From assembly GCA_963854835.1 (NCBI GenBank), contig OY978528.1, positions 37,973,757-38,037,756 on the forward strand: a DNA stretch of 64,000 bases. Reading direction: 5' to 3'. A program made the position numbers and the translations under genes. The first letter of the stretch is position 1, and each line of letters starts with the position of its first letter. This DNA is from Megamerina dolium (Eukaryota; Arthropoda; Insecta; Diptera; Megamerinidae). Below the pieces are notes generated by a model that made no database searches, was not told where the DNA came from, and saw nothing but the letters and a program-made list of their open reading frames with translations. Of the stretch, positions 1 to 9,632 are shown in pieces.

Positions 1-1338
1 CATGTAAATGATGTCTCGATGACTAAAAAGATATGCATTTGCAACAAATGTAACATGTTTTACAATTTTTTCAATATTTTTTGTTCGTGGCGGATATTTT
101 TATATTTGTAGGAGCAGAAAGTGCGACAGTGTTTTCCTTAAGCTGCTATCTAGCGGGTATATCTATTCGAATGCTTCCTTTCATTTCTTCAAATTATGAC
201 ATTACCTATGTCACATTGCGGAAATTCAGAATTTCCCAACTAAAATTCCTCACATGTCTCTCTACTATTACATTCTCATAGTGTTCAGACTTGCCTATAT
301 ACATTTGTTCAGAGCTAAATTAAATATATGCAAAATTAAAAATTCTTTGCTTATCGTATGCTCCGCAAAGTTCTTTTCTTTCTGTGATTTTTTAGCAAGT
401 TGCGTTGAAAGTTTAATAATTACTGCCGACAACACGACAGCGAAATTCACATTAAGAAAGTTGCAAATACCAGGAGTACTAAAGCGACTGGATCATTTGG
501 GATGTAATCCGTTTCACTGCTGATAAGAAATTAATGTCTTTAAATTTATGGAACGCGAGTACGTAGTACATAGGCATGCGGATATATGTATATGCATAGG
601 TACATTCGAATTGGGGGTGATGGGTGCTGCAATTGGGGCAATTAGTGTTTTAATCAAATAATCTGTTTTAATTATTGCTTGCTGGTTGTATGTGGTGATG
701 ATAGCGGTAATTTTAAAGAATCATACATACACTTTCCAAACTTGTACTTACATTCATGGCTAATATTCACGTGCACCAGTGCTTGAATGGATAGCAACGA
801 TGAGTGTTATGAGCAGAAAGTGTATAGAAAACATTGTATGAGAATGGAATAGATTCACTGTGTACTAACGAACAACGAACGTAACACAACTGGGAAATCC
901 ATCATTCAATATATGTATATAGTTGGTGAGGATTGGTGTTAAAGCCATCTGCTTCTAGTCGAATCCGATAATATTGTACCTAGATATGTATTCAAGCTGA
1001 AGACTAGAAAAATGTGTAAAGTGCAACGACATGGTTAGTATAATCGCATACAAACACAAAAATAGTGTTTAATAGAGATACGCTAGTCATGAAATTCAAT
1101 TTTATTCAACAATTGACGCTCGGCTTGTACTTGTAATTATAGTAAGTACATAGTGTATTTAACTAACCTTCCCTATGTTATGTTGCGTATAACTGAAATG
1201 AAATATTGCTGGTAAGAGTGTCCCATTGTAATATGCCGTTCTAATGCGCAGCATGTGCTGTTCTCATATTAAATGTGCGTGAGTGTCATGCACGTGAGTC
1301 CGTCATATAATAATAAGTGGTAAGTTAATCTGAAGACA
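1..1338. other. intergenic, no gene seen
   Basis: AT-rich sequence with short ATGTATAT-type runs. The open frames here are short and have no recognisable domain. I see no terminal inverted repeats or retroelement motifs. Confidence 0.6.
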
Positions 1339-1756
1339 ATGGGAATAATATTGTGCATAGATAATATAAAAGAGGGTAAGACAAATTATCTAGCGTCAAC
1401 GCCCAAAGATTCTTGGTGTCTTAGACAACAACTCATTGCTGACAATCGGGTCATCTTTCGAGGAACAAAAACCACATTCTGCAAGTCTCTCATAATTTCC
1501 TTCCCTACACCGACGCTGAAGCTTAGTCACTTTCCTGATAAGAGGCTGCTGGAGTTTTTTGGAAAAAGTTCTACGCAAGATCTTTGAGCATTTTTATATT
1601 GGTGCGCTGAATCTGTTAATTCGAAGGAATTGCATCTGCTGGAGGACGTTGTACGTGGAATTTCTAAATGATCCCAAAGAGGGAAGAACATAATTATTTT
1701 ACGTTCGGCCAAAAACGAGCAAAATCGGTTCTGATGTCCAAATAAGTAAGTAAATA
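1339..1756 (+). mobile_element. RTE-family 3' fragment (decayed)
   Basis: The conceptual product carries EGKTNYLAS and FRGTKTTFCKSLII. These match EGKTKYLVS and SRRTKTTLYKSLIM in the RT C-terminal half of the full-length RTE at 4981-8358. Further downstream the sequence decays but still shows a CTGGAGGACG block. It ends in a TCCAAATAAGTAAGTAAA tail like the CCACATAAGTAAGTAA tail of the other RTE copies. It is 5' truncated, internally deleted and frameshifted, so it cannot make protein. It is clearly older than the copies at 5 kb and 49 kb. Confidence 0.8.
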
Positions 1757-1837
1757 ATATAAAAAGATGTGTCACCTGCTGGTTTCTTTAAAAACGTGCT
1801 ATAAAAAATTACCTACAATCGGCTGTGGCCGACCAAA

Positions 1838-2809
1838 TTATACCCTGCATATGTAGATGTATATATAAAAAGTTTACTCGAATATCCATCTTTTTCTTTT
1901 ATTTACACTTTTTCAGAAACAATTTTTGCATATACTACTAATTTACACCCGAAATATGGTTGACTTTGACGAAGTACTTTGTATGTTATGAGGGTTCTGA
2001 AAGTGATAATTTAAAGGAGGTTTTTAAGGTAATTCCGAGGCTTAGTATGGAAGCTATCTAAGAAGTGGGCGTGGCTTTCCTCTTTCTTGTAAATCCAATT
2101 AATTTTTCAATATTAATCCACACCTTAAATTTGGATGTCCTACGTTGACTAGTTCGTAAGTTATAGCGGTTTAAATTTTTTTTAATTTTCGCAACTTTGT
2201 ATGGTAGCCGCATTAAGAAGTGAGCGTGGCATGTTGATTTTTTGCCAGATTATGTACAACTACCATATTAACCTAAGTATTAATTATGATTGTTCTAGAC
2301 AGAAGATTGCAGAAGCTGCAGCTACCTCAATTTAAAAGAAATTCAGTCATTCTGTATGGGAGTCGCTATAAACAATGGGCGTGGCTGGCCCATCTCTTGT
2401 GAGTATATTTGCTCTTACAATACTAATCTACACCTTAAATCTGGTTGTTCTACGCTGAACAGTTTGTAAGTTATGGCGATTAAAATTTTTTATAATTTCC
2501 GCTACTTCGTATGGGAGCCTCGATATGAAGTGGGCGTGGCACGCTGATTTTTTGACATATTATTTCCGACTACCATATTAATCTAAGCGTCAATTATAGT
2601 TATTCTGGACAGAAGATTGCAGAAGTTGCTATGGGAGCTACTAAAAGAGTAGGCGTGGATCGCTCATTTATGGCAAGGTTATGTAGGAACATAATGTAAC
2701 GCGATCACGAATATATATATTTTTCTATATTTCCGGCGATTCCTTCAAGTGGTTACAAACATCTGACCGAAATGAATATACCTTGCATATTGCATTATGC
2801 AGGGTATAA
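1838..2809. repeat. TIR-bounded dimeric tandem repeat (155/310 bp)
   Basis: The block is bounded by the perfect 14-bp inverted termini TTATACCCTGCATA (1838-1851) and TATGCAGGGTATAA (2796-2809). Inside are tandem units with a 310-bp period: CACCTTAAAT recurs at 2121 and 2431, and AGAAGATTGC at 2301 and 2611. Each 310-bp unit is itself a dimer. The motif GGGCGTGGC or a one-base variant starts at 2067, 2222, 2377 and 2532, exactly 155 bp apart, and a weaker copy lies at 2651. Each is preceded by a TATGGGAGC-like block. There is no coding potential. A diverged reverse-strand copy lies at 48906-49183, so this is a dispersed family. It is probably a non-autonomous transposon; I cannot name the family. 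Confidence 0.75.
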
Positions 2810-4579
2810 AAATATTTAGCATTAAATGACAGCTGCTTTATTAAAAATGAAAGTGTTCCTACAAATTGTGAAATATGGGTGTTTCGGCTGGCTGGGTTGG
2901 AGCTCAATCATTTTAGTCCAATTTCGATGGATTGGAACTCAATTTTATCAATATAATTGCCGGATTGTTGACGTAGCATTGTCGGAATCGCCAAAAGAGT
3001 CAAATAGCATCAAATCGTAGTTTCCCGGACAACCTGAGGTAACTAAAATATAATGATGTCGTTATCTTGAAGGAAATTAGTCAATATGGGGTTAGTCGGA
3101 GTACAATAATAGAAGCACATTTTCGACAGAGTGAAATGGATTGTAATACGTAATTTAAAAAGAAACCAGCCATATTCATAATAATTTGAACGTATTCACT
3201 ATACGTTCAATAGTTTTTCATTATTAATTTACGCTGATAAAGTGAAGTGAATTCACTGTTTCGGAATATTTCTGAACAATGAGTACTATGAGCGCGCATG
3301 CCTTTGTATGATACTCTATCTTTCGCTCTCTTTCTGTGTACGTGCATGGTGGTGCCATCTATTGAATTCTTTAACACGTGGACAATAATTGAAACATTAT
3401 ACAATATTAGAAAAACGTGTAGCATCTTTTCACCGGTATGATGTATCGACACATAGGTATTTGACCACCAAGGCAGCTTATTTGTCAAGATTATCACTTA
3501 TTCAGGCTTGGTTTGGTTGAAAAGTGAGCCACCACAGTTACCGCTAAATACGTGATTGAAAAGTACTCGCTTAAAGAATCGATGACAAAAGACTTCTATT
3601 TAGGAATGATTATAGTTGTTATTTTTATTATTTTTTAGGAAATTTCGTTCTACATACTTTTACGATGTATATATTGTATGTACATGAAACTTACATATGT
3701 TCATCCAACATTCATCAGATGCTCTTATGTTTACAATTCACACACATTTAAAACAGAGTACACTCACACTCAAACAATATAGGCACATACTTACATGCAT
3801 ATATCGAATGAAACATAACTGTCATGCTTCTGCGGCGGAATAAACCCGTGCCATGTGCCTTTCTGAAAAAAATAAACTCAACATTTTAACGCTTTGTCGG
3901 CTAATGACAACAAAATGCCTCATTTAACACCAACCATGATAATAACTGCGGGCGACAAAAAATCGCTCACTTTTAGCTTTTTTTGAGTTGAAACAAAGAT
4001 GATGATGATGGATCATCTGTATTAATAAAATGTAATAAGAATTGAATTATAGGTAAATTACAAAACACGTGAAATTTACACATGAGATTGTTGCAGTTTG
4101 TGTAGAGAGTATTTAACGTGGCATATTGTCCATAGGTAGAAGAGGGTGTAAAATTATAAAATTGAAATTTTCCATTTATCAGGTAATTTGTTTTCTTTTG
4201 TATTGTTATTTTTGTTGTTGCTACCTCCCCCGAAGTCTCTTTATGCAGATATGTTTTGGTTTATGGTAAAATGCATAAATTGTGAATTTTAAATAGAAAA
4301 ACAAGGCAAATTGAAAAATAGAATCAAAAGAAATGCTTCATAGATAGAGTGTATTGTTGGATCAACCGAGAGTAACGTTTAATATGAACAAAGTAAAGTG
4401 AAGGGTCTTTTTTAGCCCACCTCATCTTTAAAGTGAAATAATTCATGAGAGCAAAAACATTTTAAAAGTCTCCTTTTAATTATATTTGTCCTTGATAAAA
4501 GCTTAAAGGGTAAAAAGTTACTATGTGTTCGCGTAATTAAGCTGCCATTAAGGCTTTATGTTCTTGGGGCTTTTATGCT
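2810..4579. other. intergenic, no gene seen
   Basis: About 1.8 kb of AT-rich DNA. The short open frames, for example at 2826-3020 and 3207-3497, have no domain, signal peptide or repeat support and look like chance. Confidence 0.55.
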
Positions 4580-4840
4580 AAGTTCGTAACAGGCTGGTTA
4601 CAGAGTCAGTCCGCTTTAAATAAAGTCACTCTAACTTCGGTTCTGGGTCATCTCCGAATCGATGGAAATGATGTTGCAGAGAGCTCTGCACAAACGTTTG
4701 GAGCTCCAACTGAAATGACATTCGTGGTCTCAGATAAGCCAAATATCTCATTAAATTTGCAAGATATCTGTTCTATTGAAGGGACATGGTGCAAAATGAT
4801 GATACGAGATTATGCAGCGGATATAAATTTCACCGTATAG
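4580..4840 (+). pseudogene. retrotransposon RNase H fragment
   Basis: An 87-codon open stretch ending in TAG. It contains NKVTLTSVLGHLRIDGNDVAE followed by a small-residue helix. This matches the C-terminal RNase H block of LOA/R1/I-type non-LTR elements, usually written KVTLxWVPGHxGIxGNExAD. The first catalytic residues are not visible, and the usual WVPGH reads SVLGH, so the enzyme is dead. No RT is attached. It stops about 140 bp left of the full-length RTE, whose family lacks RNase H, so it comes from another element. The match is from the motif only. Confidence 0.55.
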
Positions 4841-4980
4841 AGTAAATTTCTATACAATATAATAGGAGACCTAATGCAGGTCTCAAGCAGGTGGTGGTGG
4901 TTTAAATGTCAATTTGTCAAAAGTGGATGTGTATCTCTTCACTCGAATACACAAGCAAGTAACTCGCAAACTAAGTAAAT

Positions 4981-5006
4981 TACTTACTTACTTACTTACT
5001 TACTTA
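4981..5006 (-). repeat. (TAAG)n tail of the RTE element
   Basis: About six tandem TTAC units on the plus strand (TAAG on the element strand) sit between the conserved 3' UTR end and the TSD. The neighbouring target also contains TAAGTAA, so tail and target share microhomology. The exact tail boundary is therefore ambiguous by a few bases. Confidence 0.85.
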
Positions 5007-5032
5007 TGTGGCCATAACAACCGAATATCGAT

Positions 5033-7960
5033 TTAGGCCGAAAATAACATGCTTCGCCAGCCATCTCTGTTCTTCGCTAGCTGGCGCCAGTTAGAAATTC
5101 CAAGCGCCGTCAGGTTCTCCAGTACTTGGTCTTTCCACCGGAGGTTTGGTCTTCCTCTTCTGCGTCGTCCTCCAGCGGGTTCCGAATATAACACCTTCTT
5201 AGCTGGAGCGTGTTCTTCCATTCGTTCGACATGACCTAGCCAGCGCAGCCGCTGGATTTTGATGCGCTTTACTATGTCAATATCGGCATATAGCTCGTAC
5301 AGCTCATGGTTGTACCTTATTCGGTACTCGCCACCAACGCAAATAGGTCCAAAGATCCTGCGTAGGACCTTTCTCTCGAAAACTCCAAGCATTCGCTCAT
5401 CAGAGATGGAAATTGTCCAGGCTTCAGCGCCATATGTTAGGACAGGCATGATGAGAGACTTGTAGAGTGTAGTTTTCGTTCTTCGAGAGAGGGCTCGACT
5501 TTTCAATTGCTTACTCAGCCCAAAGTAACACCTGTTAGCAAGAGTTATCCTACGCATGATCTCCAAGCTGACGTCATTACTGCTGTTAATGCTGGTTCCA
5601 AGATAGACAAAGTCCCTTACTACTTCAAAAGCGTAGTTGTCAACAGTGACGTGCTGTCCAAGACGCCGGGACTCTTTGTTTGTGGACACTAGATACTTCG
5701 TCTTGCCCTCGTTCACCGTGAGACCCATCCGACGCGACTCTCTTTCCAACTCTGAGAATGCTGCACTGACTGCTCGCGTGTTCATGCCGATTATGTCAAT
5801 ATCGTCGGCATACGCTAACAGCATGACACTTTTGTTGAAGATAGTGCCATTATGTCGTAGATCAGCAGCTCGTATTATTTTCTCCATAATAAGATTGAAG
5901 AAGTCGCACGATAACGAATCACCTTGTCTGAAACCCCGTTCGGTATTAAACGGTGCGGAGAGGTCCTTCCCAATTTTCACTGCACAACGAGAGTTATGCA
6001 GTGTCATTCTACAAAGTCGAATGAGCTTTGCAGGAATACCGAACTCAGACATTGTTGCGTAGAGGTAATCCCTTACCGGACTGTCGAAAGCGGCTTTATA
6101 ATCAACAAATAGGTGGTGTGTGTCGATCTGTTTTTCTTGGGTCTTCTCCAGGATTTGGCGCAGTGTGAAAATCTGGTCGATGGTGGATTTACCAGGTCTG
6201 AAGCCACACTGATAAGGTCCAATCAGGTTGCTGAGCATAGGCTTCAACCTTTCACACAGTACGCTCGATAGAACCTTGTATGCGATGCTCAGGAGACTTA
6301 TTCCACGGTAGTTGGCGCAAATTGTGGGGTCTCCTTTTTTATGTACAGGACAGAGAACACTGAGCCTCCAATCATCAGGCATGCTTTCATCCGACCATAT
6401 TCTGCTTATGAGCTGGTGCATGCGGGTGAGCAGCTCATCGCCTCCGGTCTTAAACAACTCGGCAGGCAGGCCATCAGCACCTGCAGCTTTGTTGTTCTTC
6501 AGCCTTAATATGGCCGTTTCAACCTCGTCATAGTCGGGTGGTGGAACATCAACACCATCATCTGTAATTGGGGTTATCGGGCAATCTCCTCCACTGGCGG
6601 AATTGTTCGTAGCATCGCCATTCAGTAACGTGGAGAAGTGTTCCCTCCATAGGCTCAGTACACTCTGGACATCTGTAACCAGATTCCCATTTCCATCACG
6701 ACAAGAAGAGGCTCCGGGATTTAAACCTCCACTTAGGGGCTTGATCTTTTCGAAGAATTTTCGAGTCTCATTCTTGTCGGTGCACATCTCTATCTCCTCA
6801 CACTCACGTCTTTCCAACTCCCTCTTCTTGCGCCTGAAAAGACGTCTCTCTGCACTCCTTTTCTCTCTATACCGCTCCTTAACAGCTCGCGTTGCGCCTG
6901 CACGCAGGGTTCTTCTGTAGGCGGCGTCTTTCTCTGCGGTAGCGTCGCGACACTCCTGATCATACCACTCATTCCTCAGAGGCCGGTAGTAACCGATTAC
7001 CTCCTCGGCAGCAGTAGTCATGGAGTGGGATATATGTGTCCACCGTGCGCATGTATCATCAAGTTGGGGAGTGTTCTGCATAAGCAGATCCGATAGTCGA
7101 GTGGAAAATGCATATGCTGTCTCTGGTGATCGCAGCTTACTGACGTCGAGCTTTCTCTGTGTGGGACTTCTCTTGTTATTTGCAACACATAAGCGTGTGC
7201 GCACCTTAGCTGCAACAAGGTAGTGATCCGAGTCGATGTTGGCACCACGGATCGATTTCACGTCCATCACACTGGAAGCATGCCTTCCGTCAATCACCAC
7301 ATGATCAATTTGGTTTCTTGTACGATGATCTGGAGACAGCCATGTCGCTTTGTGGATGTCGAGATGCTGGAATCTGGTACCACCAATTACCATGTTTCGT
7401 GCTGCGGCGAAGTCGATCAGCCTCATTCCGTTATCGGAGGTGTTCTGGTGGAGGCTGAATTTTCCGACAGTTGGACCAAAGGTACCTTCCTTGCCCACCC
7501 TGGCATTAAAGTCGCCAAGCACGATTTTGATATCGTGGCGGGGGCAGCGGTCATAAGCTTCTTCGAGGCGCTGAAAGAAGCTCTCCTTGGTCACATTGTC
7601 CTTCTCATCCGTCGGAGCGTGGGCACATATAAGGCTGATGTTGAAAAATTTTGCCTTGATGCGGATTGTGGCCAGCCGTTCGTTCACAGGCGTGAACTGT
7701 GAGACAAGATGTCGTAGTCTCTTGCTGACCAAAAATCCACATCCTAATTCGTGCCTTTCAGCATGGCAACTGTAGTAGATATCACAGGACGCTCTTTTGG
7801 AGCAGCCCTGTCCTGTCCATCGCATTTCCTGGAGAGCGGTGATGTCAGCTCTGTATTTTTCGAGGACATCAACCAGCTGGATAGAGGCACCCTCCCTATA
7901 AAGGGACCGGACATTCCAGGTGCATATCCGTAAATCATTGTCCTTTTTTCGTTTGCGGGG
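5033..7960 (-). CDS. RTE endonuclease-reverse transcriptase polyprotein
   Basis: The frame is open for about 976 codons; its first ATG is at 7825, but the endonuclease fold begins before it. The N-terminal third is an apurinic-type endonuclease: TWNVRSL, then GDFNARVGKEG, RNQIDHVVIDGRH and DSDHYLVAAKVR. The RT follows: NNKAAGADGLPAELFK, ANYRGISLLS, GFRPGKSTIDQIF, VDYKAAFDS, RGFRQGDSLS and the catalytic LAYADDIDIIG. The C-terminal part has RLRWLGHVERM and GRPNLRWKDQVLENL, usual for RTE. The protein nicks target DNA and primes reverse transcription there. The frame upstream has TGA at 7961-7963. An ATG frame starting at 8010 runs into this one if shifted at an A6 run (about 7944-7949), so this copy either lost one base or uses a frameshift. 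All visible catalytic motifs are intact. Confidence 0.9.
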   Translation of the reverse strand, partial: PRKRKKDNDLRICTWNVRSLYREGASIQLVDVLEKYRADITALQEMRWTGQGCSKRASCDIYYSCHAERHELGCGFLVSKRLRHLVSQFTPVNERLATIRIKAKFFNISLICAHAPTDEKDNVTKESFFQRLEEAYDRCPRHDIKIVLGDFNARVGKEGTFGPTVGKFSLHQNTSDNGMRLIDFAAARNMVIGGTRFQHLDIHKATWLSPDHRTRNQIDHVVIDGRHASSVMDVKSIRGANIDSDHYLVAAKVRTRLCVANNKRSPTQRKLDVSKLRSPETAYAFSTRLSDLLMQNTPQLDDTCARWTHISHSMTTAAEEVIGYYRPLRNEWYDQECRDATAEKDAAYRRTLRAGATRAVKERYREKRSAERRLFRRKKRELERRECEEIEMCTDKNETRKFFEKIKPLSGGLNPGASSCRDGNGNLVTDVQSVLSLWREHFSTLLNGDATNNSASGGDCPITPITDDGVDVPPPDYDEVETAILRLKNNKAAGADGLPAELFKTGGDELLTRMHQLISRIWSDESMPDDWRLSVLCPVHKKGDPTICANYRGISLLSIAYKVLSSVLCERLKPMLSNLIGPYQCGFRPGKSTIDQIFTLRQILEKTQEKQIDTHHLFVDYKAAFDSPVRDYLYATMSEFGIPAKLIRLCRMTLHNSRCAVKIGKDLSAPFNTERGFRQGDSLSCDFFNLIMEKIIRAADLRHNGTIFNKSVMLLAYADDIDIIGMNTRAVSAAFSELERESRRMGLTVNEGKTKYLVSTNKESRRLGQHVTVDNYAFEVVRDFVYLGTSINSSNDVSLEIMRRITLANRCYFGLSKQLKSRALSRRTKTTLYKSLIMPVLTYGAEAWTISISDERMLGVFERKVLRRIFGPICVGGEYRIRYNHELYELYADIDIVKRIKIQRLRWLGHVERMEEHAPAKKVLYSEPAGGRRRRGRPNLRWKDQVLENLTALGISNWRQLAKNRDGWRSMLFSA

Positions 7961-8146
7961 TCATCAACAAAAGCGGTAGTCCTTATCCGAGGCATTTTAG
8001 TTTTTTTCATTGGGGGGGGTTTTTATGTGGCGGGTCCCAAACCCAACGCACAACCTCTAACCGAGGAGATTTTCGCCACTCACTTCAGCCGCCTCCCAGC
8101 GGGTGCCAGGAAGACGTTGCCCGGTGGTCGCCACATGGAGGGCCCC

Positions 8147-8266
8147 CATTAATAATAATGAAAGCGCCGTCACATAGTAAGCAGAGCAAGCTATATGACT
8201 ACCCCTCATTAACAAATAAAGGTATCATCACATAGCGCTCAGATCAAACTACATGACAGCCAGTGA
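8147..8266 (-). repeat. two 60-bp imperfect tandem repeats in the RTE 5' leader
   Basis: Units 8147-8206 and 8207-8266 both begin CATTAA. They share CACATAG, then CAGA, CAA and CTA, then ATGAC, at the same offsets, giving a 60-bp period. They lie inside the TSD-bounded element, upstream of the ORF. Tandem 5' units act as promoter monomers in some non-LTR elements; that role here is inference. Confidence 0.7.
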
Positions 8267-8372
8267 GTTGACTTGCGATGAGTTCAACAAGGATTGCGCT
8301 AGCCCCACCCAGTTGAGGCAGTTAGACACGTTACCTTGCGAAAACACCACCAGACCACCAAACTAAGTAAAT

Positions 8373-9477
8373 ATGTCACCAAATTCACTGCTCAATAAGT
8401 TTCTTGTGAATTTGAAGGCTTCAGCACGCCATTGAGTACCTGAGCTTTGACAGAGTTGAAATGGAAGAACAACAAGACATACGACCTCTGGACACATTCT
8501 ATCTCGGGTACAAGTAAACAAATCTGTACAACATTAGGCTGGAATCCCATGAAAAGCGTGATCACTCTAGAAATCGGCTATATGCAATGATCACGACTTG
8601 AACGAAGTTGAAAATCACCCTTTCTATATGAACCAAAATGATATTACTGCTGCTCACTAATGTCTTTGGACGAGTGGTTTTTGTTGTTCCCTTACTTAGG
8701 TAGTGAAAAAAATATATTTCAAGGAAAGGCATAAGAAAATGGAATATAAGAATACATGACATATGATTTTTGGTGAAATACATACCTAATTCTTTTATAC
8801 ATATAATTTAGATGTATGTACATGCTCTCGTATTTACAAAGTACGAGTAGCATATGGCAAGTTGATGCTTGATTTAAAGAAAAAATATACATAATCCTTT
8901 CTTTCATCCGTATGTATGAACATTCAACAGTAGAAGCATGATGGAATCGTCTCATAATCAATCGTTTCACCTGTAAAACTTTTCAGACAGAAGAATACAT
9001 GAAATTTTGAAAGATTTACGCATTCATTTTGCATTTTTATACATTTTTTATAAGCTGTTGAATGTTGAAATCGCTAATGGTATTATTATACATATGTATA
9101 TGTATTGGCTCAGAAATACTCTTTACCAACGTTGACATAGCAAAAGCGGATCTGCATATATAATATTTGCATACATTTCCTATACGAAAATCATTGTCAG
9201 CATTGTCATAGTCATTACTAAAAGTACCTGAAAGGACGTTCAAATCCTTTAAGATATTTCATATTCTATGTACACAAAATTCGCATGGCAAATACTTTAT
9301 TTTCTAGTATGTATGTATTATGTGGGTTTCTACCAAACATAAGAGTATAGATGATCAATTAATCAAATGATTGCTCAAGCAGATGCTCAATGCATAATAT
9401 AAGTATGTACATATTTTTCAGTTCAGTAAAATTGTTTGAATTAAACTCTTTCAATATATATCTGTATCATTTCGTAT
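8373..9477. other. intergenic, no gene seen
   Basis: An AT-rich spacer between the RTE and Jockey elements. The small minus-strand frames at 8562-8970 and 9037-9243 show no recognisable domain. Confidence 0.55.
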
Positions 9478-9632
9478 ACTTATTTTTTTTTTTTTTAGCT
9501 TATTTTTTTTTATTGAATCTTTCTTAAATATAAGAAACTAACAATAAGTATTAAAATCTTACAAACTAAATAAAACTATGTGATATCCCCTACGTTCCAT
9601 CACAATTTGGTGAGTCGCGAGATGTAGCAATT

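Larger units (their letters stand above)
4981..8358 (-). mobile_element. full-length RTE-clade non-LTR retrotransposon
   Basis: A 3.38-kb element on the minus strand flanked by a perfect 14-bp TSD, CAAACTAAGTAAAT, at 4967-4980 and 8359-8372. It ends in a (TAAG)n microsatellite rather than poly(A), which is characteristic of RTE elements, and the length is typical of that clade. It carries one long EN-RT ORF, a 5' leader of about 350 bp with a 60-bp tandem duplication, and a short 3' UTR ending in GTTATGGCCACA. The perfect TSD and long ORF mark a recent insertion. Related copies lie at 1339-1756, 49299-50946 and 52466-52680. Confidence 0.9.

Noticed and set aside
1838..2809. CRISPR or satellite array
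   Set aside because: This is eukaryotic DNA, units are long and adjoin without spacers, and the block has transposon-like inverted ends with a dispersed second copy.
5049..7933. Plus-strand open frames opposite the RTE ORF (for example 5637-6062, 7223-7702)
   Set aside because: They are antisense shadows of the RTE polyprotein with no domains. The same shadows recur opposite copy 2 at 49-51 kb.
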